Notes under the pieces: model-generated
Database searches by the model: none
Told to the model about the DNA's origin: nothing
Seen by the model: the letters and a program-made list of their open reading frames with translations, nothing else
Translations under genes and position numbers: made by a program
From: Scatomorpha sp036653715
GTDB lineage: Bacteria > Bacillota > Clostridia > Oscillospirales > Oscillospiraceae
Direction: 5' to 3'
Length of the DNA stretch: 64,000 bases
Assembly: GCA_036653715.1 (NCBI GenBank)
Contig: JAVVTL010000002.1
Span: 1-64,000 of the forward strand
In this document: positions 16,043 through 23,762 of the stretch, one piece after another
How the letters are laid out: every line of letters begins with the position of its first letter
How positions within the stretch are numbered: position 1 is the first letter of the stretch

Positions 16043-17535
16043 ACATGGAGGAAGCGCGAAAAAGCCTGAAGGAACTGCAACTCAAGGAGTTTGCCTACGG
16101 ACAGGCCATGGGCACCATGCACTATGACGCCGTCACCGGCGCACCGAGTGAGACTTGGGCGCCGAGAGGCAAGGCCACGTCCATACTTTCGGCGGAGGCG
16201 TACAAGCTCTCCTCCGGCGAGGAGAGCGGGACGCTGCTGAACTTCCTTTCCGCTCATGAGGACGAGCTTAGCGAGGCCGAACGCCGCATCGTCGCGCTGA
16301 AGCAAAAGGGACTTGCCGAGCTGCGCAGCATACCGATGGACGAATACGTCGCCTATTCCGAGCTTATAAACGAATCCCAGTCCGTCTGGCGCAAGGCAAA
16401 GGAGCGCTCCGACTACGCGATGTTCGAGCCGTACCTCAAGCGCATAGTCGCTGCAAAGCGCCGCTTCGCCGCCCTCGTCCGCCCGGATATGGACCCCTAC
16501 GACTACCTGCTCGACAAATACGAGGAGGGCCTCACCGGCGAGCGCTGCGACGAATTTTTCCTCACTCTGCGAAAAAGCATGATACCTCTGCTCAAAAAAA
16601 TGACCGCCGCCCCCCAGCCGGAGGCGGGCTTTCTCCGCACGCCCTTCCCCGAGGCCGCGCAGCTTGAGCTTTCCCACAGGCTCATGCGGCTCATGGGCAT
16701 CGACATGACCCACTGCGGCCTTGCCACCACAGAGCACCCCTTCACCATGAACTTCTCCAAATACGACGTGCGCATAACCACGCACTTCTATGAGGACGAC
16801 TTCACCTCCTCGCTTTTCAGCACCGTCCATGAGGGCGGACACGCCCTCTACGAGCTGCATACGGCGGATGAATTTGCCTATACAGAGCTTGGCGGCGGCG
16901 TCTCCATGGGCATACACGAGAGCCAGTCGCGCCTCTACGAAAATATCTTCGCCCGCTCCCGCGAGTTTATCGGCTGCATATATCCGATGCTCTCGGAGCT
17001 TTGCCCCGCGCTCGCGGGACATACGCCGGAGGGCTTTTACAGAGCCGTCAATATGGCGAAGCCCTCGCTCATCCGCACGGAGGCCGATGAATTCACCTAT
17101 TACCTCCACATCTGCGTCCGCTATGAGCTCGAAAAGGCGCTGATTTCCGGGACGCTCACGACGGCTGATTTGCCCAAGCGCTGGAATGAGCTTTACAAGC
17201 AATACCTCGGCGTTGACGTGCCGGACGACGCCCGGGGCGTTTTGCAGGACTCCCACTGGTCCTCGGGTCAGATAGGCTATTTCCCGTCCTACGCCCTCGG
17301 CAGTGCCTATGGCGCTCAGCTTGTGACAGTCATGCGGGAGACGGTGGATGTTCCCGCCTGCCTCGCCAAGGGCGACTTCGCCCCCATAAACGCGTGGCTT
17401 GAGGAGCACATCTGGAAATACGGCGCCCTCTACAAACCCGCAGAGCTTTTGGAGCGCGCACTCGGCGGCCCCTTCGATCCGCATTGCTATACGGATTATC
17501 TCAGTGACAAGGCAAAGGACATTTACGGCATATGA
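16039..17535 (+). CDS. Metallocarboxypeptidase, M32 family
   Basis: Removes C-terminal residues from peptides in the cytoplasm using a divalent metal. 498 residues, a normal M32 length. The catalytic HExxH is HEGGH (His264, Glu265, His268), and the downstream HESQSRLYENIFARS provides the third ligand and the family signature. The start overlaps the phoH stop by four bases and its own stop overlaps ybeY by four bases, so it is part of this operon, although M32 genes are not usual members of it. Confidence 0.93.
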   Translation: MNMEEARKSLKELQLKEFAYGQAMGTMHYDAVTGAPSETWAPRGKATSILSAEAYKLSSGEESGTLLNFLSAHEDELSEAERRIVALKQKGLAELRSIPMDEYVAYSELINESQSVWRKAKERSDYAMFEPYLKRIVAAKRRFAALVRPDMDPYDYLLDKYEEGLTGERCDEFFLTLRKSMIPLLKKMTAAPQPEAGFLRTPFPEAAQLELSHRLMRLMGIDMTHCGLATTEHPFTMNFSKYDVRITTHFYEDDFTSSLFSTVHEGGHALYELHTADEFAYTELGGGVSMGIHESQSRLYENIFARSREFIGCIYPMLSELCPALAGHTPEGFYRAVNMAKPSLIRTEADEFTYYLHICVRYELEKALISGTLTTADLPKRWNELYKQYLGVDVPDDARGVLQDSHWSSGQIGYFPSYALGSAYGAQLVTVMRETVDVPACLAKGDFAPINAWLEEHIWKYGALYKPAELLERALGGPFDPHCYTDYLSDKAKDIYGI

Positions 17536-18017
17536 CACACAGGATATACGTTGCCCGCGAAAAGCGCGGGCTGGGACAGCCGGAGGCATATATGTTTCTG
17601 CGCCGCGCCGTGAGAGCGGCTCTTGCCGCCGAGGGAGTTGACGTTCCCTGCGAGGTAAACATCCTCCTCACGGATGACGGGGGCATCAGAACCATAAACC
17701 GCGAAAACAGGGGAGTGGACAGCCCGACGGATGTCCTGTCATTTCCCTTCGGCGAGCTGCTTCCCGGGAAATTTGACCCTGCGCTCTGCGAGCGCAACCC
17801 CGAGACGGACATGGTCTACCTTGGGGACATGGCGCTCTCGATACCGCGCTGCGAGGCACAGGGCGTGGAATTCGACCACGGCTTCGAGCGGGAGCTTTGC
17901 TATCTCGCCGTGCACAGCACACTGCATCTTTTGGGGTATGATCACATGGATGAGGGAGCAGACAAAAGCCTCATGCGCTCCCGAGAAAAAATAATAATGA
18001 GGGATCTGAACTTATGA
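17532..18017 (+). CDS. ybeY: Endoribonuclease YbeY
   Basis: Zinc-dependent endoribonuclease involved in 16S rRNA maturation and ribosome quality control. 161 residues. The metal motif AVHSTLHLLGYDHMDEG (HxxxHxxGYDH) is intact, and NRENRGVDSPTDVLSFPF is the conserved core. Start and stop overlap the neighbouring genes by four bases each, coupling it to the M32 gene and to era, its usual neighbour. Confidence 0.95.
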   Translation: MTHRIYVAREKRGLGQPEAYMFLRRAVRAALAAEGVDVPCEVNILLTDDGGIRTINRENRGVDSPTDVLSFPFGELLPGKFDPALCERNPETDMVYLGDMALSIPRCEAQGVEFDHGFERELCYLAVHSTLHLLGYDHMDEGADKSLMRSREKIIMRDLNL

Positions 18018-18916
18018 CAACAAAAAACGCGATGATAACCATTGCAGGCCGCCCGAACGTCGGAAAGTCCACGCTCACCAATTCGCTTGTCGGCGAGAAA
18101 GTCTCCATAGTCTCCAACAAGCCACAGACCACAAGAAACCGCATAACCGGTATCCTCAACAAGGGCGACACCCAGTTTGTCTTTATGGACACGCCGGGCT
18201 TTCACCACGCGCGCACGCGCCTTGGCGAGTACATGGACAGCGTGGTGCGCGAGAGTGTCGCCTCGGTGGACGCGGTGGTGCTTGTCGTCGAGCCGATTGC
18301 CTCGCTCGGGCCTCAGGAGCGCGAGCTTATTGAGCGCGTCAACGCAAACGGCGTGCCGATGATTCTCGCCGTCAACAAAATCGACACGCTTCCCAAGGGC
18401 GAGCTGCTCTCGGTCATAGCCGTCTATTCCGCCGTCTGCGACTTCAAGGCGATAGTGCCCATCTCCGCAAAGACCGGCGACGGGCTGGACATGCTGCTTG
18501 AGGAGCTTGCAAAGTTTGCCGAGGAGGGGCCGCAGCTCTTTCCCGACGAGATGTTCACAGACCAGCCCGAAAAGCAAATCTGCGCCGAGCTGATGCGCGA
18601 GAAGCTGCTCTGGTGCCTCGACAAGGAAATCCCCCACGGCACGGCTGTGGAGGTCTCAAAATTCTCCGAGCGCGAGGACGGCATCATCGACATCGAAGTC
18701 ACCATCTACTGCGAAAAATCCTCGCACAAGGGCATAATAATCGGCAAAAACGGCGCGATGCTCAAAAAAATCGGCGAGTTCGCGCGCAAGGACCTCGAGG
18801 CGTTTTTGGACGCCAAGGTCTATCTGCAAACCTGGGTCAAGGTCAAGGAAAACTGGCGCGACAACTCGTCACTGCTCCGCAACTTCGGCTTCGGCACGAA
18901 TAATTTCCCAAGCTAA
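18014..18916 (+). CDS. era: Ribosome-associated GTPase Era
   Basis: Essential GTPase that binds 16S rRNA and assists 30S assembly. 300 residues. The GTPase domain has G1 GRPNVGKST, G3 DTPGFHHA and G4 NKID; the C-terminal KH domain shows GIIIGKNGAMLKKIGEFAR and the tail VKVKENWRDN. Order ybeY-era-yqzL-recO is conserved in Firmicutes. ATG overlaps the ybeY stop. Confidence 0.97.
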   Translation: MTTKNAMITIAGRPNVGKSTLTNSLVGEKVSIVSNKPQTTRNRITGILNKGDTQFVFMDTPGFHHARTRLGEYMDSVVRESVASVDAVVLVVEPIASLGPQERELIERVNANGVPMILAVNKIDTLPKGELLSVIAVYSAVCDFKAIVPISAKTGDGLDMLLEELAKFAEEGPQLFPDEMFTDQPEKQICAELMREKLLWCLDKEIPHGTAVEVSKFSEREDGIIDIEVTIYCEKSSHKGIIIGKNGAMLKKIGEFARKDLEAFLDAKVYLQTWVKVKENWRDNSSLLRNFGFGTNNFPS

Positions 18917-18958
18917 AATACCGGCGGGGCGCACACACTAAGCTCCGAGGTGAGCGAT

Positions 18959-19132
18959 GTGAAGTCCGACGGATTTTGGGAGCTTTTTATCGACACCGGC
19001 GACCCGCTCTGCTGGCTCATGAGCCGCGCGGACGGAAAAAGCGCCGGCAATACAAATATGGGCGGCAGTGAGTCGCCCGCTTCAAAGCACGCCGCAATAA
19101 GCGGCAGAGACGGCGCTTCGCCGTCCGATTGA
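18959..19132 (+). CDS. yqzL: YqzL-like small protein
   Basis: Small protein of about 57 residues between era and recO, where Bacillus has yqzL. The N-terminal WELFIDTGDPLCWLMSR fits the YqzL pattern (W-x-x-F-x-x-T-G-x-x-x-x-Y/W-L). The C-terminal part is longer, polar and Ser/Gly-rich. GTG 18959 is preferred, with GAGGTGA five bases upstream; GTG 18950 would add three residues. Its function is unknown. Confidence 0.75.
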   Translation: MKSDGFWELFIDTGDPLCWLMSRADGKSAGNTNMGGSESPASKHAAISGRDGASPSD

Positions 19133-19149
19133 CGGACAGAGGTACATAT

Positions 19150-19893
19150 ATGTTCAAAACGACGCGTGGGCTTGTGCTCCGCGAGGTTCACTATAAAGAA
19201 GCCGACCGCATCCTCACAATCCTCACGGAGGACGACGGCAAGCTGACGGCAAAGGCGCGCGGGGCGCTGCGCTCAAAGAGCAAGGTTTCCGCCGCGACGC
19301 AGCTTTTGGCGTTTTCCGATTTAACGCTCTATTCCCACAACGGCATGTGGACGGTGAGCGAGGCCGTGTCGGTGGAGCAGTTTTTGGGTCTGAGGACGGA
19401 CATAACCCGCCTTGCTCTCGGCAGCTACATCGCCGAGGTGCTCGAGGCGGTCTGCGACGAGGACGCGCCGGACGCCGCCATTCTTCACCTTGGACTGAAC
19501 AGCCTCTACGCCCTGTCCTCGGGCATGTATCCGCAGGCTCAGGTCAAGGCGGCGTTTGAGCTGCGGCTGATGTGCCTCTCCGGCTACGAGCCGGAGCTTT
19601 CGGCCTGCCGTGCCTGCGGCAGGGAGGACGCCCTGTTCGGCAGCTTTCTCCCCGCGAACGGCGAATTCTACTGCGAAAACTGCAAAAAGCCGGGTGCCAT
19701 CAAAATCGACGCCGGCGTCCTTGCCGCGATGCGGCACATAATAAGCGCGGAGCCAAAGCGGGTCTTTTCCTTCTCACTCGACGACGAGGGGCTTGCAAAC
19801 CTTGCCGCCGTTTGCGAGGCATATGCGCTATATGAGCTGGACCGCCCCTTCGGCAGTCTGGACTACTACAGGAAGCTAAGGAAATTCACATGA
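19150..19893 (+). CDS. recO: DNA repair protein RecO
   Basis: Loads RecA on SSB-coated DNA together with RecR. 247 residues: an N-terminal OB fold (about 1-80, TRGLVLREVHYKEADRIL) and a helical domain with a four-cysteine zinc site (CRAC at about 153-156, then CENC). ATG 19150 follows GAGGT and suits the family N-terminus better than an in-frame TTG at 19129. Its stop overlaps mutS2 by four bases. Confidence 0.95.
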   Translation: MFKTTRGLVLREVHYKEADRILTILTEDDGKLTAKARGALRSKSKVSAATQLLAFSDLTLYSHNGMWTVSEAVSVEQFLGLRTDITRLALGSYIAEVLEAVCDEDAPDAAILHLGLNSLYALSSGMYPQAQVKAAFELRLMCLSGYEPELSACRACGREDALFGSFLPANGEFYCENCKKPGAIKIDAGVLAAMRHIISAEPKRVFSFSLDDEGLANLAAVCEAYALYELDRPFGSLDYYRKLRKFT

Positions 19894-22262
19894 CACAGTA
19901 CGAAAAATCCGTGGTCACGCTTGAGCTGCCCGCGGTTTTGGAGCTTTTGGCGGGGGAGGCCGTCAGCGACTCGGCGCGGGAGCGGGCGCTCTCGCTCATG
20001 CCCTCCACGGATGCATCAGAGGTAAAAAAACGGCTCGGAGAGACAAGCGCCGCAAGAAGCATGATGGTGACGCGCGGCAGCCCGTCGTTTTCGGGTCTGA
20101 AGGACGTGCGCCCGTCGCTCTCCCGCGCCGACATGGGCGGCACGCTCAACACGCGTGAGCTGCTGGAAATCGCCTCCGTCCTCTGCGCCGCACGCGGGGC
20201 AAGAGCCTATTCCGAGGGCGACAGGGGCGCTCAGCGCAGCTGCATCGACTACCTCTTTGCCTCGCTCCAAACCAACAAATTCCTTGAGGACAAGATAACA
20301 ACCTCCATCGCCGGCGAGGACGAGCTGACGGATTCCGCAAGCCCGGAGCTGGCGTCTATCCGCAGGCTTATCAGAGCCGCCTCCGCTCGTGTGAGAGAGG
20401 CGCTCCAAAAAATAATCTCCTCGCCCTCCTACGCAAAGGCGCTTCAGGACCCAATCATCACCACGCGCTCCGAGCGCTTTGTCGTCCCCGTAAAGGCAGA
20501 GTGCAAGAACTCCGTGCCGGGACTTGTGCACGACGTCTCCTCCTCGGGTGCGACGCTTTTCATAGAGCCTATGGGCGCGGTGAAGGCGAATAACGAGCTT
20601 CGCGAGCTGCGCGCCAAGGAAAAGGCGGAGGTAGAGCGCATACTTGCCGAGCTTTCCGCCGACTGCGCCGAGCACGCGCTCGATATAGGCAGCGATTTCT
20701 CCGTCCTTGCGGCGCTCGACCTCATCTTTGCCAAGGCAAAGCTCTCATATAAGCTTGACGGCATAGAGCCGGAGCTGACGGAGAGCTGCGTGCGCCTGCG
20801 CCGCGCGAGACACCCGCTGCTCGATCAGGCGAAGGCTGTGCCAATCGACCTCGAGCTGGGCGCGGACTACGACACGCTTGTCATAACCGGCCCCAATACC
20901 GGCGGCAAGACCGTCACCCTCAAGACCATCGGTCTGCTCTGCGTCATGGCGGCCTGCGGACTGCACATCCCCGCGGCGGACGGCAGCGCCGTCCCCGTTC
21001 TGCACGGCGTCATGGCGGACATCGGCGACGAACAGAGCATAGAACAAAACCTCTCCACATTTTCCTCGCACATGACCAATATAGTCCGCATACTCGCCGA
21101 GTGCGGCGAAGGCTCGCTCATACTTTTCGACGAGCTTGGCGCGGGCACAGACCCCACGGAGGGCGCTGCCATCGCCATCGCCGTCATAGAATACGCGCGT
21201 CAGCGCGGAGCCATCATAGCGGCGACAACCCACTACGCGGAGCTGAAGGTCTACGCCACCACGGCAAAGGGCGTCATGAACGCCTCCTGCGAATTTGACG
21301 TGACCACCCTGCGCCCCACCTATAGGCTGCTTGTCGGCATACCGGGCAAGTCAAACGCCTTTGCCATATCCCGCAGGCTCGGTCTGCCGGAGGAGGTCGT
21401 GGAGGACGCCAAAAGCCGCGTAGGCGTCGAGAGCGCAAGCTTTGAGGCGACAATCGAGAAGCTTGAGCAGGTGCGTCAGGCGCTCGAGCGCGACAGGGAG
21501 GAGACACAGCATAAGCTCAGAGAGGCGGAGGAAAACCGCCGCCAGTCGGCAAATCTCCGCATAGAGCTTTCCATGCGCCTTGACAAGGCGGGGGAGAAGG
21601 CCAGGCGCGACGCCGCGCGTCTCGTCGCCGAGGCGAGGGAGACGGCGGAGGCAACCTTTGCGGAGCTTGACGAGATGCGCGAGCGCCTGAGCGAGGACGA
21701 GGACCACAGAGCCGCGAATGAGGCGAGGGCCGAGCTGCGCCGCAGGCTGAACGAGGCGGAGGGAAAATTCTCCGAAAAGGCGCAGGTGCCTCAGGAACCG
21801 AAAAAGCCGGGCCGTCCCGCCGTCGCGGGGGACACGGTCGAGATAATCTCCATGGGCGTCAAGGCGCAGGTGGTCTCCGTCGAGAGAGACGGGACGCTGA
21901 AGCTCCTTGCCGGCGTCCTGAAGCTCTCGCAAAAGCAGAGCGAGGTCTGCGTCGTCGAGAGCGCCAAAAAAAAGGAAAGCGCCGCCGTTTCCTACAGCAC
22001 GGGTCTGCGCGAGGCGGCAATGTCCACCGAGCTTGACCTGCGCGGCATGGAGACTCTCGACGCCATTCCGGTGCTCGAGCACTACATCGACGGCGCCTCA
22101 ATGGCAAAGCTTGAGACGGTCATGATAATCCACGGAAAGGGTACCGGAGCGCTCAGAAAAGCCGTGCAGGAAAATCTGCGGCGCAACAAATTCGTCAAGA
22201 GCTTCCGACTGGGGCGCTATGGCGAGGGCGAAACGGGAGTGACCGTTGTAGAACTGAAATAA
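19890..22262 (+). CDS. mutS2: Endonuclease MutS2 / ribosome-collision factor
   Basis: MutS-family ATPase that suppresses recombination and, in Bacillus, splits collided ribosomes. 790 residues: core and clamp domains, Walker A GPNTGGKT near 334-341, the Walker B segment ILFDELGAGTDP, a long coiled coil (about 520-640), and a C-terminal Smr domain beginning STELDLRGMETLDAIP with the HGKGTGALR motif. ATG overlaps the recO stop. A weak hairpin at 22274-22293 follows but lacks a T-run. Confidence 0.96.
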   Translation: MTQYEKSVVTLELPAVLELLAGEAVSDSARERALSLMPSTDASEVKKRLGETSAARSMMVTRGSPSFSGLKDVRPSLSRADMGGTLNTRELLEIASVLCAARGARAYSEGDRGAQRSCIDYLFASLQTNKFLEDKITTSIAGEDELTDSASPELASIRRLIRAASARVREALQKIISSPSYAKALQDPIITTRSERFVVPVKAECKNSVPGLVHDVSSSGATLFIEPMGAVKANNELRELRAKEKAEVERILAELSADCAEHALDIGSDFSVLAALDLIFAKAKLSYKLDGIEPELTESCVRLRRARHPLLDQAKAVPIDLELGADYDTLVITGPNTGGKTVTLKTIGLLCVMAACGLHIPAADGSAVPVLHGVMADIGDEQSIEQNLSTFSSHMTNIVRILAECGEGSLILFDELGAGTDPTEGAAIAIAVIEYARQRGAIIAATTHYAELKVYATTAKGVMNASCEFDVTTLRPTYRLLVGIPGKSNAFAISRRLGLPEEVVEDAKSRVGVESASFEATIEKLEQVRQALERDREETQHKLREAEENRRQSANLRIELSMRLDKAGEKARRDAARLVAEARETAEATFAELDEMRERLSEDEDHRAANEARAELRRRLNEAEGKFSEKAQVPQEPKKPGRPAVAGDTVEIISMGVKAQVVSVERDGTLKLLAGVLKLSQKQSEVCVVESAKKKESAAVSYSTGLREAAMSTELDLRGMETLDAIPVLEHYIDGASMAKLETVMIIHGKGTGALRKAVQENLRRNKFVKSFRLGRYGEGETGVTVVELK

Positions 22263-22324
22263 AACCGGCGGGAGCACGGGCAAATGCCTGTGCAAAAACA
22301 CAAATCGGGCGAAATGTGTTGACG

Positions 22325-22354
22325 TTTAACCCGAAATTTGCTATGGTATATAAT
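22325..22354 (+). promoter_or_regulatory. Promoter of the HPr gene
   Basis: A consensus -10 TATAAT lies at 22349-22354. The best correctly spaced -35 is TTTAAC (22325-22330, 18-base spacer). A better TTGACG at 22319-22324 has a 24-base spacing to it, or 17 bases to an alternative TATGGT at 22342. It lies about 30 bases before the start. Confidence 0.55.
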
Positions 22355-22384
22355 GCACAAAGGGTTGTGGAAGGAGTGGCTTCA

Positions 22385-22648
22385 ATGATATCTAAAGAAG
22401 TAATCATAAACAATCAGGTCGGTCTCCATGCGAGGCCCGCGACATTTTTCATTCAGAAGGCCAACGAATTTAAGAGCAGCATCTGGATCGAAAAGGAAGA
22501 CCGTCGTGTGAATGCCAAGAGCCTTCTGGGCGTCCTTTCGCTTGGAATCGTCAAGGGCACTTCCGTCAATATCGTAGCTGACGGCGCTGATGAGAGCATG
22601 GCTATCGATACGCTTTCCGAGCTGATAGCTTCGGATTTCTCCGAATAA
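22385..22648 (+). CDS. ptsH: HPr-family phosphocarrier protein
   Basis: Small phosphocarrier of the sugar phosphotransferase system and carbon-catabolite signalling. 87 residues. The PTS phosphorylation site His15 is present in QVGLHARPA, and the regulatory serine Ser46 lies in AKSLLGVLSLGI. This makes it HPr rather than Crh, which lacks His15. ATG follows AAGGAG. It has its own promoter and no enzyme I or permease gene beside it. The following spacer holds several hairpins. Confidence 0.9.
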   Translation: MISKEVIINNQVGLHARPATFFIQKANEFKSSIWIEKEDRRVNAKSLLGVLSLGIVKGTSVNIVADGADESMAIDTLSELIASDFSE

Positions 22649-22664
22649 GCAAGCAAACAATCCG

Positions 22665-22690
22665 GCGGGGGCGTGAGGACACGCCCCCGC
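22665..22690 (+). repeat. Repeated hairpin element, copy 1
   Basis: An 11-bp perfect stem (22665-22675 with 22680-22690) with loop AGGA lies just after the HPr gene. A second copy at 22830-22855 has the same loop and stem length with two G-U pairs. The sequences 3' of the stems also match (TTCAGCTTTATA here, CTTAGCTTATAT there). Confidence 0.7.
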
Positions 22691-22728
22691 TTCAGCTTTA
22701 TAAGAAACATTTTTTATAAAGCTGAAGC
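22689..22728. repeat. Long inverted repeat
   Basis: A perfect 15-bp inverted repeat (22689-22703 with 22714-22728, 10-base loop) shares its first two bases with the 3' arm of the preceding hairpin, so the two structures could compete. The loop end is T-rich. Confidence 0.7.
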
Positions 22729-22751
22729 AACACTGCCGCGGGATTCAAAAT

Positions 22752-22778
22752 GAAAAGGGGGCTTTCGCCCCCGTTTTC
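22752..22778. terminator. Intrinsic terminator after the HPr gene
   Basis: The stem GAAAA-GGGGGC / GCCCCC-(G)-TTTTC has a TTTC loop at 22763-22766 and one bulge. T-rich flanks on each strand would let it work in both directions. Confidence 0.7.
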
Positions 22779-22829
22779 AAGCTTTCCCCCGTGTTTATCC
22801 CGTGGATACCGCTTTTTCGACAGTCTGCC

Positions 22830-22855
22830 GCGTGGGCGTGAGGACACGTCCGCGC
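22830..22855 (+). repeat. Repeated hairpin element, copy 2
   Basis: Stem 22830-22840 with 22845-22855, loop AGGA: 11 bp including two G-U pairs where copy 1 has G-C. It lies 25 bases before the DMT transporter start, so it would form in that gene's leader. Confidence 0.65.
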
Positions 22856-22880
22856 CTTAGCTTATATGGGAGACACAAAT

Positions 22881-23762
22881 ATGGAAATAACTCAAAAACA
22901 AAAAAATGCCGCGATAATCAAGGTGCTCGTCTGCGCGGCACTTTGGAGCATCGCCGGCATTTTTATAAAAATGATACCCTGGAACAGCTTCGTCATCGCA
23001 GGCCTGCGCAGCCTGACGGCGGGGCTTGTTGCGTTTTCATATATGCGCATCCGGGGCATGAAGCTCGTCGTTAACAAACGCAGCTTTTTGGCGGGCGTGG
23101 CGCTTTGGCTCACGATGACGCTGTTTGTCTGCGCAAATAAGCTCACCACCGCCGCGAACGCGATTGTCCTTCAATTCACCGCGCCGGTGTTCATTATGCT
23201 TATTTCCGCCGTATTCTTGGGTAAACGCTTTACGAAAGCGGACATAATAACCGTGCTTGTCACCCTCTTCGGAATTTCGCTCTTTTTCTTCGACAAGCTT
23301 GAGGCGGGCAGTCTTTTCGGGAACCTTGTAGCGCTCGGCGCGGGCGTCGCCTTCGCCTGCTACTACATCAGCCTCGGCACCTCTCAAGAGGACGGGCGGC
23401 TCTCGGCGATAGTCATAGCAAATGCCCTTACCTTCATCGTGTCCCTGCCCTTTATCTTCATAACAAAGCCGGAGCTTACGGCGCTGCCGCTCCTCTATAT
23501 CGTCATACTCGGCGTGGTGCAGCTCGGCATCCCCTATGTCCTGCTCGCGACGGCGGCGGAGTATTGCCCCCCGCTTGCCTGCTCGCTCTTGGGCGCACTG
23601 GAGCCGCTTCTGAATCCCGTCTGGGTGTTTTTGTTTGACGGCGAGGCACCGGGAACAATGGCGCTCGTCGGCGGAGCGGTTGTAATCGCCACAATTTCGC
23701 TCTGGTGCATATACAACGACAGAGCCGCGAAAAAAATCGCGGCGACGGAGGCCGCAACCTGA
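22881..23762 (+). CDS. DMT-superfamily (EamA) transporter
   Basis: Inner-membrane transporter of the drug/metabolite type; substrate unknown. 293 residues with about ten hydrophobic helices arranged as two EamA repeats (the second from about 155). The helix starting FVIAGLRSLTAGLVAF and the helix-4 region TTAANAIVLQFTAPVFIML are typical. ATG 22881 follows GGGAG at eight bases; an in-frame ATG at 22866 lies upstream of that SD. Its leader contains hairpin copy 2. The stop overlaps uvrC by one base. Confidence 0.88.
   Translation: MEITQKQKNAAIIKVLVCAALWSIAGIFIKMIPWNSFVIAGLRSLTAGLVAFSYMRIRGMKLVVNKRSFLAGVALWLTMTLFVCANKLTTAANAIVLQFTAPVFIMLISAVFLGKRFTKADIITVLVTLFGISLFFFDKLEAGSLFGNLVALGAGVAFACYYISLGTSQEDGRLSAIVIANALTFIVSLPFIFITKPELTALPLLYIVILGVVQLGIPYVLLATAAEYCPPLACSLLGALEPLLNPVWVFLFDGEAPGTMALVGGAVVIATISLWCIYNDRAAKKIAATEAAT

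Noticed and set aside
15685..17589. Open frame of 634 codons on the minus strand opposite phoH and the M32 gene
   Set aside because: Both opposing genes have intact catalytic motifs, and the antisense frame matches no recognisable family.
22274..22293. Terminator after mutS2
   Set aside because: An 8-bp stem with a G-U is followed by A residues rather than T on the coding strand; not a convincing terminator.
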